Below are positions 1-8,580 of a DNA stretch of 43,328 nucleotides, piece after piece. Numbering within the stretch: position 1 is the stretch's first letter; each line of letters starts with the position of its first letter. A program made the translations under genes and the position numbers. The stretch comes from CAZBSE01 sp964561115 (lineage in GTDB: Bacteria; Actinomycetota; Humimicrobiia; Humimicrobiales; Humimicrobiaceae), in contig CAZLOE010000010.1 in assembly GCA_964561115.1 (NCBI GenBank), forward strand, positions 1-43,328, written 5' to 3'. The notes under the pieces are model-generated. The model made no database searches and was not told where the DNA came from. It saw nothing but the letters and a program-made list of their open reading frames with translations.

Positions 1-80
1 TAAAGCAAAAAAATCCAAGGAAAAAATAATAGAATAATTTCCATTCCAAAACCATTTTAAAAATTAGATCATTCTACTAT

Positions 81-112
81 AATGGACTCTTGATTAATAA
101 AGAGTCCATTTT
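81..112 (+). terminator. Intrinsic terminator hairpin of a gene left of the window
   Basis: Bases 81-91 pair perfectly with 100-110 (11 bp, arm AATGGACTCTT) around an 8-base loop, and four T residues follow at 109-112. The hairpin probably ends a plus-strand transcript that enters from the left edge. The first 80 bases hold no recognisable gene. Confidence 0.6.
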
Positions 113-154
113 ATCTGTACTTGCCCTTGATAAGGAAACATTTATTTTTTTATT

Positions 155-763
155 ATGAAAGGTAAAAATTTTTTGGATAAGTTTGCAAAAACAATATCAT
201 ATATTTTTAATGGTATTTTTATTTCCATACCGATTTTCCTGGTCATATGTTTCATAGTTGTAGAAAATAAAATCGAAGCTGTCGGGTGGGCCTCTCTCTG
301 TATACTTTTTGGAATAGTAATACCCTATATCTATATATACTTCTTATATAAGAAAAAAAGGATAAGTGATATTCATATACCTAAAAAAGAGGATAGGATA
401 AAACCCCTGATAGTATCCTTTGTAAGCTATGTAATATGTTTTATGATTTTATATGTTCTGAAAGCCCCGCCATTTTTAAAATCCATATTTGCAGTGGGTA
501 TTGTCTCTACTGTTATTTTCACTATCATAACCTATTTCTGGAAGATCAGTATACACACCAGCTGGATAACCTTCGGAGCTATAACTTTCGTTATTTTATT
601 CGGTAAATGGATGCTGCTGCTGATCCTGCTTATTCCGGCTATTGGCTGGGCAAGAGTAAAGACAAAAAAGCATACTGTAATACAGGTAGTTCTTGGTGCA
701 GCCATAACTACTGTGACAACAGTCTTTGTTTATTATAATTATGGGCTTATTAACTTTTCTTAA
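155..763 (+). CDS. PAP2-superfamily-like integral membrane protein
   Basis: The 202-residue protein is almost entirely hydrophobic, with about five to six predicted membrane segments. It carries degenerate marks of the type-2 phosphatidic acid phosphatase fold: a SDIHIPKKEDR segment at 71-81, KISIH at 130-134 and ARVKTKKHT at 166-174. The last corresponds to the R-x5-H motif, but Q177 stands where catalytic PAP2 enzymes usually have aspartate. Related short PAP2-like proteins with H..Q are common in bacteria and archaea and have no assigned substrate. It may act on a lipid phosphate, or it may be a non-catalytic relative. The stop lies 25 bases from the convergent DUF2085 gene. The start is the only early ATG; no strong ribosome site is visible. 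Confidence 0.6.
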   Translation: MKGKNFLDKFAKTISYIFNGIFISIPIFLVICFIVVENKIEAVGWASLCILFGIVIPYIYIYFLYKKKRISDIHIPKKEDRIKPLIVSFVSYVICFMILYVLKAPPFLKSIFAVGIVSTVIFTIITYFWKISIHTSWITFGAITFVILFGKWMLLLILLIPAIGWARVKTKKHTVIQVVLGAAITTVTTVFVYYNYGLINFS

Positions 764-788
764 ACAAAAGACGCATTTTGACTGTAGT

Positions 789-1466
789 CTATAAGGAAAC
801 AATAAATCTGTGGAAGTAGTAAGAAACAAGTAATTCCAGAAGTAATAAGACTACAGATACTGCCGAAGGCAAAATCAAATATTTACTTGCTAACCTTGTT
901 GCTTTCTGCGAAAAAGGCGGAATTAAAAACATTATTACCAGATTAATAAAATAGAATGTAAACAAAACAGAAAGTGCTGATAGATAATAGTAGAAATGAC
1001 CCAAAAAACTGAATCTGAACAGGGTTACTGTAATAAATACTGCTATTATTAAGATATAGATTATAAATTTTAAAGGTCTTTTAAATATTTTCTCTTTTTT
1101 TGATTCCTTATAGTATTGAAATACAAAGACCGGGTAAATAATAACCATAATAGAAGATCCGCACAGGAAACCGGTTATAAATCTTAAATTATTATCAGTA
1201 TTGTATAAACCAAAGTTTGAAGCAATGCCATCTACTATTGTGGATAGAAAAAAGAGACCGAGTATGATCAAGGTGTAAGGGGGCGGAAGATCATTTTCTT
1301 TTTTTCTAAACATTATAAATAGAATAACAGCTGTAACAGTGAAGCCAATATAGATTCCGCTGCATCTGGAACAAACCGGTAATACTACATCGCCGATGGC
1401 AAGACTCCTGGCGGATAATTGATGGCAGACTGAGAAACCTAATATATTTATTAAAAAATCAAGCAC
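789..1466 (-). CDS. DUF2085 family membrane protein (copy 1)
   Basis: The 225-residue protein has the DUF2085 signature at its N-terminus: CHQ at 14-16, a nearby ARS, then CSRCSGIYIG from residue 32. About six hydrophobic helices follow. The three cysteines and the histidine look like a metal or redox site at the membrane surface, but the family has no established function. A second member lies at 3743-4417 on the other strand, with the same motif spacing. The gene sits about 24 bases downstream of the phosphatase gene that starts at 2441, so the two are probably one transcript. Confidence 0.8.
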   Translation of the reverse strand: MLDFLINILGFSVCHQLSARSLAIGDVVLPVCSRCSGIYIGFTVTAVILFIMFRKKENDLPPPYTLIILGLFFLSTIVDGIASNFGLYNTDNNLRFITGFLCGSSIMVIIYPVFVFQYYKESKKEKIFKRPLKFIIYILIIAVFITVTLFRFSFLGHFYYYLSALSVLFTFYFINLVIMFLIPPFSQKATRLASKYLILPSAVSVVLLLLELLVSYYFHRFIVSL

Positions 1467-1490
1467 TCTCAGTTCCTGTCCCTTCTAATT

Positions 1491-2441
1491 TTAATCACTT
1501 TCCATGTTATCCTGTAATTTGCTAAAACCCTTATCAACCATCATAAGTAGTATGGAATGGAGTTCCTGGTTTGCCGATGCGATGATTGAGAGTTGGTATT
1601 CTTTACCAATACCCATAAGCGGCATATTATCCAGTGCTTTACCATGAGCATCAGTTATTATTCCCCCGCCTTCTTTTAATATAAGATATGCCGCTGCAAT
1701 ATCATAAGCATAATTGTTGACTATGCTGCCCTGACCCACTTTCATATAATCTTTTTCAAAAACAGGATAATCAGTAACAAGCCTGTGGCCGATATCTATA
1801 TAGCAGTCAAGCTGGCCTGAAGCTACTCTGGTTATGGAAAAAGAGGAGCTTCCCAGTGAAAAAATACTGCCGTTAAAATTTGAGCTGTTAATCAGCTCTT
1901 CCAGAACTGTTATTAATGGAGCTATAGGTTTTCCTCCAATACCTATTGACCAGAAGAGAGAGTCGATATCAATTTTGCCGGATAATGATGGTGAGGTAAT
2001 ATTTCCTTTATAAATGATTTTTGCTCCGGAATTCTTTTTAGCGATAAATATACGTCCGCTTTTTATTTCCTGTACGCAGCCTAATTTTAGATCTTTCATT
2101 TTTGGTTCATCTGTAAAGTCCGAAAGGGCTATTGATATACAGCAGGATTCCAGGCCCGAAGCTGCTGCTCTGGTACCGTCTATTGGGTCTATTATTAAAA
2201 GTTTGTCTGCAGGACCGTATTTAATAAGACCCCTGTCCTCTGAATAGTAAGCTATATCGATGTCCTTTAGATATTTTTTTAAAAAAGTCTCAGCAATATC
2301 GTCGATCATAAAAGTAGAGTCGCCGCCTATAGATTTACCTGAGATAAGTCTTGATTCCTGTTTTCCAAGATAGGGCAGCACTTTTTTTCTGATCTTATTA
2401 CTAAGCGCAATAACAAATTTTACGTTTTCCTCACCTAACAT
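1491..2441 (-). CDS. Inositol monophosphatase / fructose-1,6-bisphosphatase family enzyme
   Basis: This is a metal-dependent sugar-phosphate phosphatase of 316 residues. The family signature is clear: SEDRG at 67-71 (E68), DPIDGT at 85-90 (D85 and D88 as metal ligands), and a C-terminal YDIAAAY at 246-252 whose D247 matches the last metal-binding aspartate. Glycine-rich KEGGGI follows. The protein is longer than typical bacterial SuhB (about 265 residues), with extra sequence around 150-235. The substrate cannot be read from sequence: inositol phosphate, fructose bisphosphate or another polyol phosphate are all possible. Its neighbour on the other strand is a PHP-domain phosphatase. Confidence 0.8.
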   Translation of the reverse strand: MLGEENVKFVIALSNKIRKKVLPYLGKQESRLISGKSIGGDSTFMIDDIAETFLKKYLKDIDIAYYSEDRGLIKYGPADKLLIIDPIDGTRAAASGLESCCISIALSDFTDEPKMKDLKLGCVQEIKSGRIFIAKKNSGAKIIYKGNITSPSLSGKIDIDSLFWSIGIGGKPIAPLITVLEELINSSNFNGSIFSLGSSSFSITRVASGQLDCYIDIGHRLVTDYPVFEKDYMKVGQGSIVNNYAYDIAAAYLILKEGGGIITDAHGKALDNMPLMGIGKEYQLSIIASANQELHSILLMMVDKGFSKLQDNMESD

Positions 2442-2626
2442 ATTTTAGTATTTTAACTTCTTATTTTAAAAATTTCTAATCAACTATATAAAAAAAGAGC
2501 ATCAGGATATAAAATCAGAAATATACATATGTTTTAATAAAATTATAGTCTTCTATGTGTAATATTGGTAGAATTAACAATATTATTCTTAGCAGTCTAT
2601 AAGGTATTGACGAAAGGCACGGTTTT

Positions 2627-3304
2627 ATGATATTTGATTTTCATACCCATACCTTTTTAAGCGACGGCAAAAACAGTCCAATTGAGCTTATAAGATTCGC
2701 GGTTGCCAGAGGATATAGATTTATCGCGCTGACGGATCATGCCAGTCATTCCAATCTTGATTTTATAATCTCAAGAGTAAGCAAGGACTGTACCCTTGCT
2801 GAAAAGTACTGGGATATAAATTCAATTGCAGGAGTTGAGCTGACAAATATACCAGCTAAAAGTATAGATGAAATGGCCGGTAAAGCAAAAGAGCTGGGAG
2901 CGAAGCTTGTGGTAGTGCATGGTGAGACTATCGTGGAGGATGTTGAACCGGGCACTAATCTGGAGGCAGTAAAATCAGAATATGTCGATATACTGGCACA
3001 TCCGGGAATTTTGACCATAGAAGAAGCCAGACTTGCAGCGAAAAACGGCGTTTTTTTGGAGATTACTGCAAGAGACAGTCACAATCTTACCAACGGAGTG
3101 GTGGTTAATATAGGAAGGGAAGCCGGAGCCAAATTTCTTATTAATAGCGATGCGCACAGCCATCTCGATTTATTTAAACAGAACATGCAGGAAAAAATAG
3201 GCCTTGGTTCCGGCCTTAAAAAAGATGAGATAAAGGAAATTTTCGGTAAAAATTATAAGCAATTTTTCGAGAGGATTAATTACTCATTTAAAAGAAGCAT
3301 ATGA
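2627..3304 (+). CDS. PHP-domain metal-dependent phosphoesterase
   Basis: The 225-residue protein has the full set of PHP metal ligands: HTH at 6-8, TDH at 36-38, E71 in GVELTN, H98 in VVVHGE, H125 in ILAHPG and SDAH at 174-177. It is close to the PHP proteins annotated as histidinol-phosphatase-domain proteins, but no histidine biosynthesis genes are nearby, so the substrate is open. AAAGG about nine bases ahead of the ATG serves as ribosome site. The gene is divergent from the IMPase-family gene, and the 185 bases between them should hold both promoters. Confidence 0.8.
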   Translation: MIFDFHTHTFLSDGKNSPIELIRFAVARGYRFIALTDHASHSNLDFIISRVSKDCTLAEKYWDINSIAGVELTNIPAKSIDEMAGKAKELGAKLVVVHGETIVEDVEPGTNLEAVKSEYVDILAHPGILTIEEARLAAKNGVFLEITARDSHNLTNGVVVNIGREAGAKFLINSDAHSHLDLFKQNMQEKIGLGSGLKKDEIKEIFGKNYKQFFERINYSFKRSI

Positions 3305-3376
3305 TATAATTGGAAAAATTTGGTTTTTTGTAAGAGTTATCAATCATAATCATTTATCAAAGTTTGGAGGTAATTT

Positions 3377-3736
3377 ATGGACAATAAGAAAAAGGCGGAA
3401 GAAGTAAAGGCAAAAGTCGTTGGACCTGAAGAAAAACCGGCAGTTATTGCTATTATTGCACTGATTGCAGGAATACTCAGCGTACTTTGCCACTGTGTTC
3501 CTATTGCCGGATCTGCTATTGGATTTTTACTTAGTGTAGCTGCGGTAGTACTGGGTATTATTGAATTTAATAAAATTAAAAAAGGAGAATCCAGCACAAA
3601 GGGCCGTGGGATGTGCATAGCCGGTATTATCCTTGGCGGCGTTGGTATAGTCTTTGGTATTATATTGCTGATGATTGTGATCTTAGGTGCTTTTGGAGGT
3701 ATGCTGGGCGGAATTTTTGACTATTATAACTATTAA
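3377..3736 (+). CDS. DUF4190 domain small membrane protein
   Basis: The 119-residue protein has a charged lysine- and glutamate-rich N-terminus, followed by two hydrophobic blocks (about 23-55 and 75-110) joined by an FNKIKKGES linker. That is the usual DUF4190 layout. Glycine-rich helices end in a YYNY tail. The family is common in Gram-positive and deep-branching bacteria and has no established role. GGAGG seven bases before the ATG is one of the best ribosome sites in the window, which supports this start. Confidence 0.75.
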   Translation: MDNKKKAEEVKAKVVGPEEKPAVIAIIALIAGILSVLCHCVPIAGSAIGFLLSVAAVVLGIIEFNKIKKGESSTKGRGMCIAGIILGGVGIVFGIILLMIVILGAFGGMLGGIFDYYNY

Positions 3737-3742
3737 TAAGAT

Positions 3743-4417
3743 TTGCCAGTCTTACTAAAAGTTTTAAACTTTTTAGGTGGCGGACTGTGCCACCAGCAGG
3801 ATTCAAGATCATTTGGGTTTGATGGATTATACATGCCCTTGTGTTCTAGATGTACAGGAATATACATCGGGATCCTTTTTTCTTTAGTAGCGATAATCAT
3901 AATCGAAAGAAGAGTAAAAGGAGAATTCCCTTCGGTAAAGACTGTAGCAATCACGATCGGTGCTATTTTGCTGATGGGCCTGGATGTAGCAGCTTCAGCC
4001 CTGAAATTCTTTGATTCAAATAATTATATAAGGTTTGCTGCAGGTTTTTTAGCCGGCTGGTTTATAGCCCTGATCCTGCTGCAGCTTAAGAATATCCTGA
4101 TGTGGAAAAAACTGGTGAGAGTTCCTTATCTAAATGATAAAAAATCCTTTATTATATGGATGTTCTGCGGTATTGGTCTTATTGCAGCTTTTATGTTCAG
4201 CTTTAAAAGACTTTTGATTTTATGGGGAGTTATTTCAGTTATAGGGATGATTATTTTTGTTACCTTGGTAGTATTGATTTTATTTTTCGGAATAAACCGA
4301 AGGTTGACCAACAAAATAAATTCATGGAAATCCTATATTTTTTGTTTTACGGCTGGGGTTGTTTTTAGTATTGGTATCGTAGCACTACTTTCTACGGCAA
4401 GGAAGTTTTTAATATGA
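3743..4417 (+). CDS. DUF2085 family membrane protein (copy 2)
   Basis: This 224-residue paralog of the protein at 789-1466 shares the N-terminal signature: CHQ at 16-18, SRS, then CSRCTGIYIG from residue 33, with the same overall helix pattern. It begins with a TTG only six bases after the DUF4190 stop, so the two are probably cotranscribed. The conserved CHQ motif starts at residue 16 and no in-frame ATG precedes it, which supports a TTG start. Function unknown. Confidence 0.75.
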   Translation: MPVLLKVLNFLGGGLCHQQDSRSFGFDGLYMPLCSRCTGIYIGILFSLVAIIIIERRVKGEFPSVKTVAITIGAILLMGLDVAASALKFFDSNNYIRFAAGFLAGWFIALILLQLKNILMWKKLVRVPYLNDKKSFIIWMFCGIGLIAAFMFSFKRLLILWGVISVIGMIIFVTLVVLILFFGINRRLTNKINSWKSYIFCFTAGVVFSIGIVALLSTARKFLI

Positions 4418-4419
4418 TT

Positions 4420-5235
4420 TCAGGGTTTTAAATTATTTTTTTTATTTACTAGTGCTCCAGGCCTGTATCCTTGCAGGTCTACCGAGATATATAAAAAACC
4501 GATTTTTTTAAATTCCTTTATTATTTTATCTTTTAAATCCTCCTGCATCAGCCTGGGAATCTCATCGTTTTCTATTTCTATTCTGGCCGTGGGATAGAGG
4601 TATCTTACCCTTCTTTGTTTGAAGCCAAGAAAGCAAAGATAGTCTTCGGCTCTTTCAATTTTTTTTAGTTTTGTTTTTGTGATCTTCTCCCCATATGGAA
4701 ATCTTGAAGCAAGGCAGGCCATAGCCGGTTTATTCCAGGTAGGCAGGTTTAAAACCCTGGAATGTTCTCTTATTTCTTTCTTTGTAAGGCAGGCATCAGC
4801 AAGTGGGCTTTGTATCCCCAGTTCTTTTAAGGCTTTCAGTCCCGGGCGGTATTTATTCAAATCATCGTAATTTGTTCCGTCCGCCACAGTATTAAATTTG
4901 TATTTATTTTTTATTGATATTAATCTTAGCATGAAATCCTTTTTGCAAATATAGCACCTGTTTGAAGGATTATTTACAAATTTTTCTATTTTTAGCTGGT
5001 TATGATCAAAGATTATGTGTCTGCAGTTCAGTTCTCTTGTTAATCTCTTTGCATCTTTAAGTTCGCTCTTGAGATAAACTGGTGATCTTGCCGTAACCGC
5101 GATAACATTTCTACCCAGGACTTCTACTGCCGTTTTTAAAAGGAGGCCGCTGTCCACTCCGCCGGAAAATGCTATGATCATAGACCCGGAATTTTTGATT
5201 ATCTTTTTTAGTCCGTCTATTTTTTTATTTTCCAT
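4420..5235 (-). CDS. larE: LarE, ATP-dependent sulfur transferase for the nickel-pincer cofactor
   Basis: LarE installs sulfur on the pyridinium ring during synthesis of the nickel-pincer nucleotide cofactor of lactate racemase and its relatives. The 271-residue protein has the PP-loop SGGVDS at 24-29 and the family segment ending PAMACLASRFPYG. Cysteines 94 and 97 (CYIC) plus C174 (MACLASR) form the three-cysteine set of the LarE class thought to carry a 4Fe-4S cluster and donate sulfur catalytically, rather than sacrificing one cysteine as in Lactobacillus. It is divergent from larC; the 137-base spacer should hold both promoters. Neither LarB nor a LarA racemase is in the window. Confidence 0.88.
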   Translation of the reverse strand: MENKKIDGLKKIIKNSGSMIIAFSGGVDSGLLLKTAVEVLGRNVIAVTARSPVYLKSELKDAKRLTRELNCRHIIFDHNQLKIEKFVNNPSNRCYICKKDFMLRLISIKNKYKFNTVADGTNYDDLNKYRPGLKALKELGIQSPLADACLTKKEIREHSRVLNLPTWNKPAMACLASRFPYGEKITKTKLKKIERAEDYLCFLGFKQRRVRYLYPTARIEIENDEIPRLMQEDLKDKIIKEFKKIGFLYISVDLQGYRPGALVNKKNNLKP

Positions 5236-5372
5236 TGCCGTGTTTTTTTACCTGAGAAAATAAAATATAAAAAATTGTGTTTTTTTGCAATAGTGGGAGT
5301 AAAATGATATTTTGAAAATAAAATTGTGGTCGCTGGATTTATTTTAAAGAAAGCTGAAAGAGACTAAGAGCA

Positions 5373-6560
5373 GTGAAGAATAATATGGAAAAGATTTTGT
5401 ATATTGACTGTTTTTCGGGTATTAGCGGCGATATGATGGTGGGTGCATTACTTGACCTGGGACTGGATTTTTCACTTCTTAGAAATGAACTAAAAAAACT
5501 AAACATTGACGGCTATAGTGTCAGCTGCAGAGAAGTAATCATAAATTCAATTAAAGCAAAAAAATTTAATGTGGAGATCACAGGTCACCAGCATAAAAGA
5601 GATTATAAGGATATTAAAAAAATAATTTGCAGCAGCGGGTTTGATGAAGGGGTTAAAAATCTCTCGCTGGATATTTTCAAAGCAATTGCAGTGGCAGAAG
5701 CGGAAGTGCATAAATGCAGAATAGACAAAGTACATTTTCATGAGATCGGAGCAGTGGATTCAATAATTGATATTGTAAGTGCGGCTATAGGTATAAAAAA
5801 CTTGAAAACTGTACACTTTTACAGCAGCAAAATCCCGCTCGGAAAAGGTTTTATAGAAACTGCACATGGAAGGCTTCCGGTACCTTCACCTGCTACAATT
5901 GAGATATTGAAAGGGCTTCCGGTTTTTGGAGGAAATTTTAATTTTGAAGTGACAACTCCTACCGGTTCAGCCATATTGAAGTCTATAGTGGATAAGTTCG
6001 GCCGAATACCTCCCATGGTTATTGATAAAATAGGTTATGGAGCGGGCAGCAGGGAAAATAAAAAGATTCCCAATGTATTAAGGGTCTTAAGTGGCAGGGT
6101 TGAGGATAAGCATATACAAGAGCCGGAAGATCTGGTGATGCTTTCTGCAAATATTGATGATGAAAATCCTGAAGTAGCAGGCTATATTCAGGAAAAATTG
6201 CTTGAAAACAGGGTCCTTGATGTATGGACAGAACCTATCTATATGAAGAAGAACAGGCCCGCGTTTAAACTTTGCGTTCTCTGTGATAAAAAATCGGAAG
6301 CTAAGATAATAGATATAGTATTTATGGAATCTAAGACGCTGGGGATTAGAAGAGAAGAGGTTAAAAGATATAAGATTGACAGGAAAATAAAGACTGCTGA
6401 GTTACCCTACGGGAATGTAAAGGTAAAAATCGGTATTTATAAAGGGGAAAAAGTAACCATTTCGCCCGAATTTGAATCCTGCAGCAAGCTGGCAAAGAAG
6501 ACTGGAAGACCTTTAAATAAAATATATCAGGATGCTATTTTATTTTTTTCTAAAAGATAA
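5373..6560 (+). CDS. larC: LarC, nickel insertion protein of the nickel-pincer cofactor pathway
   Basis: LarC inserts nickel into the dithiolated nucleotide in a CTP-dependent step. The 395-residue product begins with the family hallmark YIDCFSGISGDMM and keeps later blocks such as FHEIGAVDSI and TPTGSAIL. The frame is continuous: in Lactobacillus plantarum the gene is split and read through a frameshift, but here LarC1 and LarC2 are one frame. The GTG at 5373 extends the frame; the ATG at 5385 (MEKILYID) fits family alignments equally well. The 3' end overlaps the convergent AI-2E-family gene by 34 bases. Confidence 0.88.
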   Translation: MKNNMEKILYIDCFSGISGDMMVGALLDLGLDFSLLRNELKKLNIDGYSVSCREVIINSIKAKKFNVEITGHQHKRDYKDIKKIICSSGFDEGVKNLSLDIFKAIAVAEAEVHKCRIDKVHFHEIGAVDSIIDIVSAAIGIKNLKTVHFYSSKIPLGKGFIETAHGRLPVPSPATIEILKGLPVFGGNFNFEVTTPTGSAILKSIVDKFGRIPPMVIDKIGYGAGSRENKKIPNVLRVLSGRVEDKHIQEPEDLVMLSANIDDENPEVAGYIQEKLLENRVLDVWTEPIYMKKNRPAFKLCVLCDKKSEAKIIDIVFMESKTLGIRREEVKRYKIDRKIKTAELPYGNVKVKIGIYKGEKVTISPEFESCSKLAKKTGRPLNKIYQDAILFFSKR

Positions 6561-7630
6561 TATTTTAATACCTCCTGGAGTACAGCTACAGTAGGTACGG
6601 CAATTAAAAGACCCCATATGCCAAACAACGCGCCGCCCACCATTAAGGAAATGATTATAATGCCTGGATGTACCCCTACCTGGTATTTCATTATATTAGG
6701 TGAAATGACATAGTTATCTAACTGCTGAATAGCCACAAAAAGAAGGATGACCAGTATAGCTTTCAGTGGTGAAATGAAAAGAGCCGCCAGCGCGGCAGGT
6801 ACCGCTCCTAATATAGGACCCAAAAGCGGGATCAAATTAAGCAGGCCGGCGGTGAAACCAAGCAGTATGGCGAAATCTATTTTTAATATCAGCAGTACGA
6901 TGGTGCAGAGGATCCCGACAATAATGGATATAAGTATCTGACCCCTTATGTATCTGCCGGCAACTCTGTTGATCCTGTCCAGAATAATGTTAATATGTTT
7001 TCTGGACTTTTTTGGTGCTATTTTTAATAAAAGTGTCCTTATTTTATCAGCATGATTAAGTAGATATATTCCCAGCAGTGGTCCTACTATAAGATATAAA
7101 ATTATATTGAGTACCGACCTTCCAAATATAGTGGTCCACTGTAAAAAATTGATTTCTTCTATATTGATCCTGCTGAAAAAATACTGAGTAATCCCGCTTG
7201 CGTCTTTAGGTATTATTTCTTTGCCTATTAGATTTTCAACACCCTTTATAATAATACTGTTTTTGAGAAATTCATTTATTACATTGGTCAGATTATACAT
7301 ATATATGGGGAACTTTTCTATGAAAGTCTGAAATTGGTTTATTATTATGGGTATGATAAAAAAGAATGTTACAAAAATGATCCCTGCGAAAATTACATAG
7401 GTTATAGCAATGGCAAATACCTTACGCATTTTCTTTTCAAGCAAGGTGACCAGGGATGTTAAAAGATAAGCGATGGCAATAGCTAAAATCAATGGTATGA
7501 TAGCTATTCTTATTAAATATAAAATATAAAAGAAGAGAGCAGCGATTAAGAGGAAACCAATTATTGACCATGAAAATATTCCTACATTTTTAATTGTTTT
7601 CATCCCGTTTGGCGGTTTTATAAATCTCAT
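6527..7630 (-). CDS. AI-2E family (UPF0118) membrane transporter
   Basis: The 367-residue protein has seven to eight helices arranged as in the AI-2E/UPF0118 family, with the characteristic C-terminal block: GFTAGLLNLIPLLGP, then QQLDNYVISPNIM and VGVHPGIIIISL. Members include a proposed AI-2 exporter and Na+/H+ antiporters, so the name does not fix the substrate. Its stop region overlaps larC on the other strand. It has no same-strand neighbour within operon distance. Confidence 0.85.
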   Translation of the reverse strand: MRFIKPPNGMKTIKNVGIFSWSIIGFLLIAALFFYILYLIRIAIIPLILAIAIAYLLTSLVTLLEKKMRKVFAIAITYVIFAGIIFVTFFFIIPIIINQFQTFIEKFPIYMYNLTNVINEFLKNSIIIKGVENLIGKEIIPKDASGITQYFFSRINIEEINFLQWTTIFGRSVLNIILYLIVGPLLGIYLLNHADKIRTLLLKIAPKKSRKHINIILDRINRVAGRYIRGQILISIIVGILCTIVLLILKIDFAILLGFTAGLLNLIPLLGPILGAVPAALAALFISPLKAILVILLFVAIQQLDNYVISPNIMKYQVGVHPGIIIISLMVGGALFGIWGLLIAVPTVAVLQEVLKYYLLEKNKIAS

Positions 7631-7704
7631 AAGAGTTTATTATATTATATTTCTTTAAAAAATATAAATTATAAGTTCTTTGGGGTTATTATTTGAAGTA
7701 GCAT

Positions 7705-7710
7705 TATAAT
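7705..7710 (+). promoter_or_regulatory. Possible -10 box for the complex I-like operon
   Basis: A perfect TATAAT lies 45 bases ahead of the first gene of the operon, in an AT-rich spacer between divergent genes. No good -35 box is found at normal spacing, so this is weak evidence. Confidence 0.3.
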
Positions 7711-7755
7711 TATGATAAAGTTTAAATTCAAAAATAGTAAAAAACGGGAAGTGGG

Positions 7756-8151
7756 ATGCCGGAAGAATCAATTGCTGCTTATATTAACAACATCATAGCT
7801 TTCACCCTTTTTATTGCTGTAATTACATTGATATTTGTAGCGCTTTTTTTATTATCCCGCACTTTAATATACAGGAACAGAAAAGAGTACCGCACAGGTC
7901 CAGAAAGGGAGCTTTCCGCCGGCAGGCCTTTGTTTTTATTTAGCTATAAAAAAGATCCCTATCGGTCAAAAAATATTTTTATACTTGCCCTGTCATTTAG
8001 TTATGTGATTTCTTTTATATTGCTTATCCTTATGGTATTTAATTACTCAAAGGATCCTGTGCCGGGATTTAATATGTATTTGATCATAGCAATTATACTC
8101 TATTTTATATTGACAGTGGTATATGTGATCAAATCAAAGATTATAAATTAA
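7756..8151 (+). CDS. NuoA-like membrane subunit of a complex I-related enzyme
   Basis: The 131-residue protein has three predicted helices (about 12-33, 72-95 and 103-125), the topology of complex I subunit A. It sits directly ahead of a recognisable subunit B, the usual nuoA place. The loop segment ELSAGRPLFLF occupies the position of the YECG..P motif but lacks its cysteine, and helix 2 lacks the FD.E acidic pair. Sequence similarity alone would not identify it; the call rests on topology and gene order. The ATG follows a GGAAG ribosome site by about five bases. Confidence 0.5.
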   Translation: MPEESIAAYINNIIAFTLFIAVITLIFVALFLLSRTLIYRNRKEYRTGPERELSAGRPLFLFSYKKDPYRSKNIFILALSFSYVISFILLILMVFNYSKDPVPGFNMYLIIAIILYFILTVVYVIKSKIIN

Positions 8152-8162
8152 AGGTGATTTGC

Positions 8163-8558
8163 ATGCCTTCGCTGGTAAAGAGTAATTTAAATATGATCGT
8201 GGTTGGATTTGGATGCTGTAAACAGGAAATATTGGCCACCCAGGGGCCTTTATATGATATCCAAAGATTCGGAGTAAATTTCGTAAACACTGCTGAAGAT
8301 GCCGATATATTGGTCATTCAGGGGTTTTTTAATGAAGAAGGTATCAGCAGGGTTTTAGATATTTATGGCAGGATGCGCCCTCCCAGGGGCATAATTGCAG
8401 TGGGAAGTTGTGTCCTGAATGAAAATTTATTTGATTTGGAAAGTAAGCTCCTTAAGAAATTTCGCAAGAGAGTAGGAATAAATATGTATGTCCCGGGCTG
8501 TCCGCCCAGACCGGAGGCGTTTATTTATGCTGTTCTGGAATTTTTAAGCAGAAAATAA
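8163..8558 (+). CDS. NuoB-like Fe-S subunit (N2 cluster type) of a complex I-related enzyme
   Basis: The 131-residue protein belongs to the NuoB / hydrogenase small-subunit family. The four ligands of the proximal 4Fe-4S cluster are visible: C18 and C19 in GFGCC, C83 in VGSC, and C113 in VPGCPPRPEA. In complex I this cluster (N2) passes electrons to the acceptor site between subunits B and D. I chose the ATG at 8163, because AAGGTGA ends five bases before it; an upstream in-frame GTG at 8154 lies inside that ribosome site. The gene follows the A-like gene by 11 bases. Confidence 0.85.
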   Translation: MPSLVKSNLNMIVVGFGCCKQEILATQGPLYDIQRFGVNFVNTAEDADILVIQGFFNEEGISRVLDIYGRMRPPRGIIAVGSCVLNENLFDLESKLLKKFRKRVGINMYVPGCPPRPEAFIYAVLEFLSRK

Positions 8559-8580
8559 TGAAAAAATGGGATTTTGGTAA

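Noticed and set aside
81..110. CRISPR or IS inverted repeat
   Set aside because: Single hairpin with a T tail and no repeats or transposase nearby; it fits a terminator.
5373..6560. Programmed frameshift in larC as in Lactobacillus
   Set aside because: The frame is continuous through both the LarC1 and LarC2 parts.
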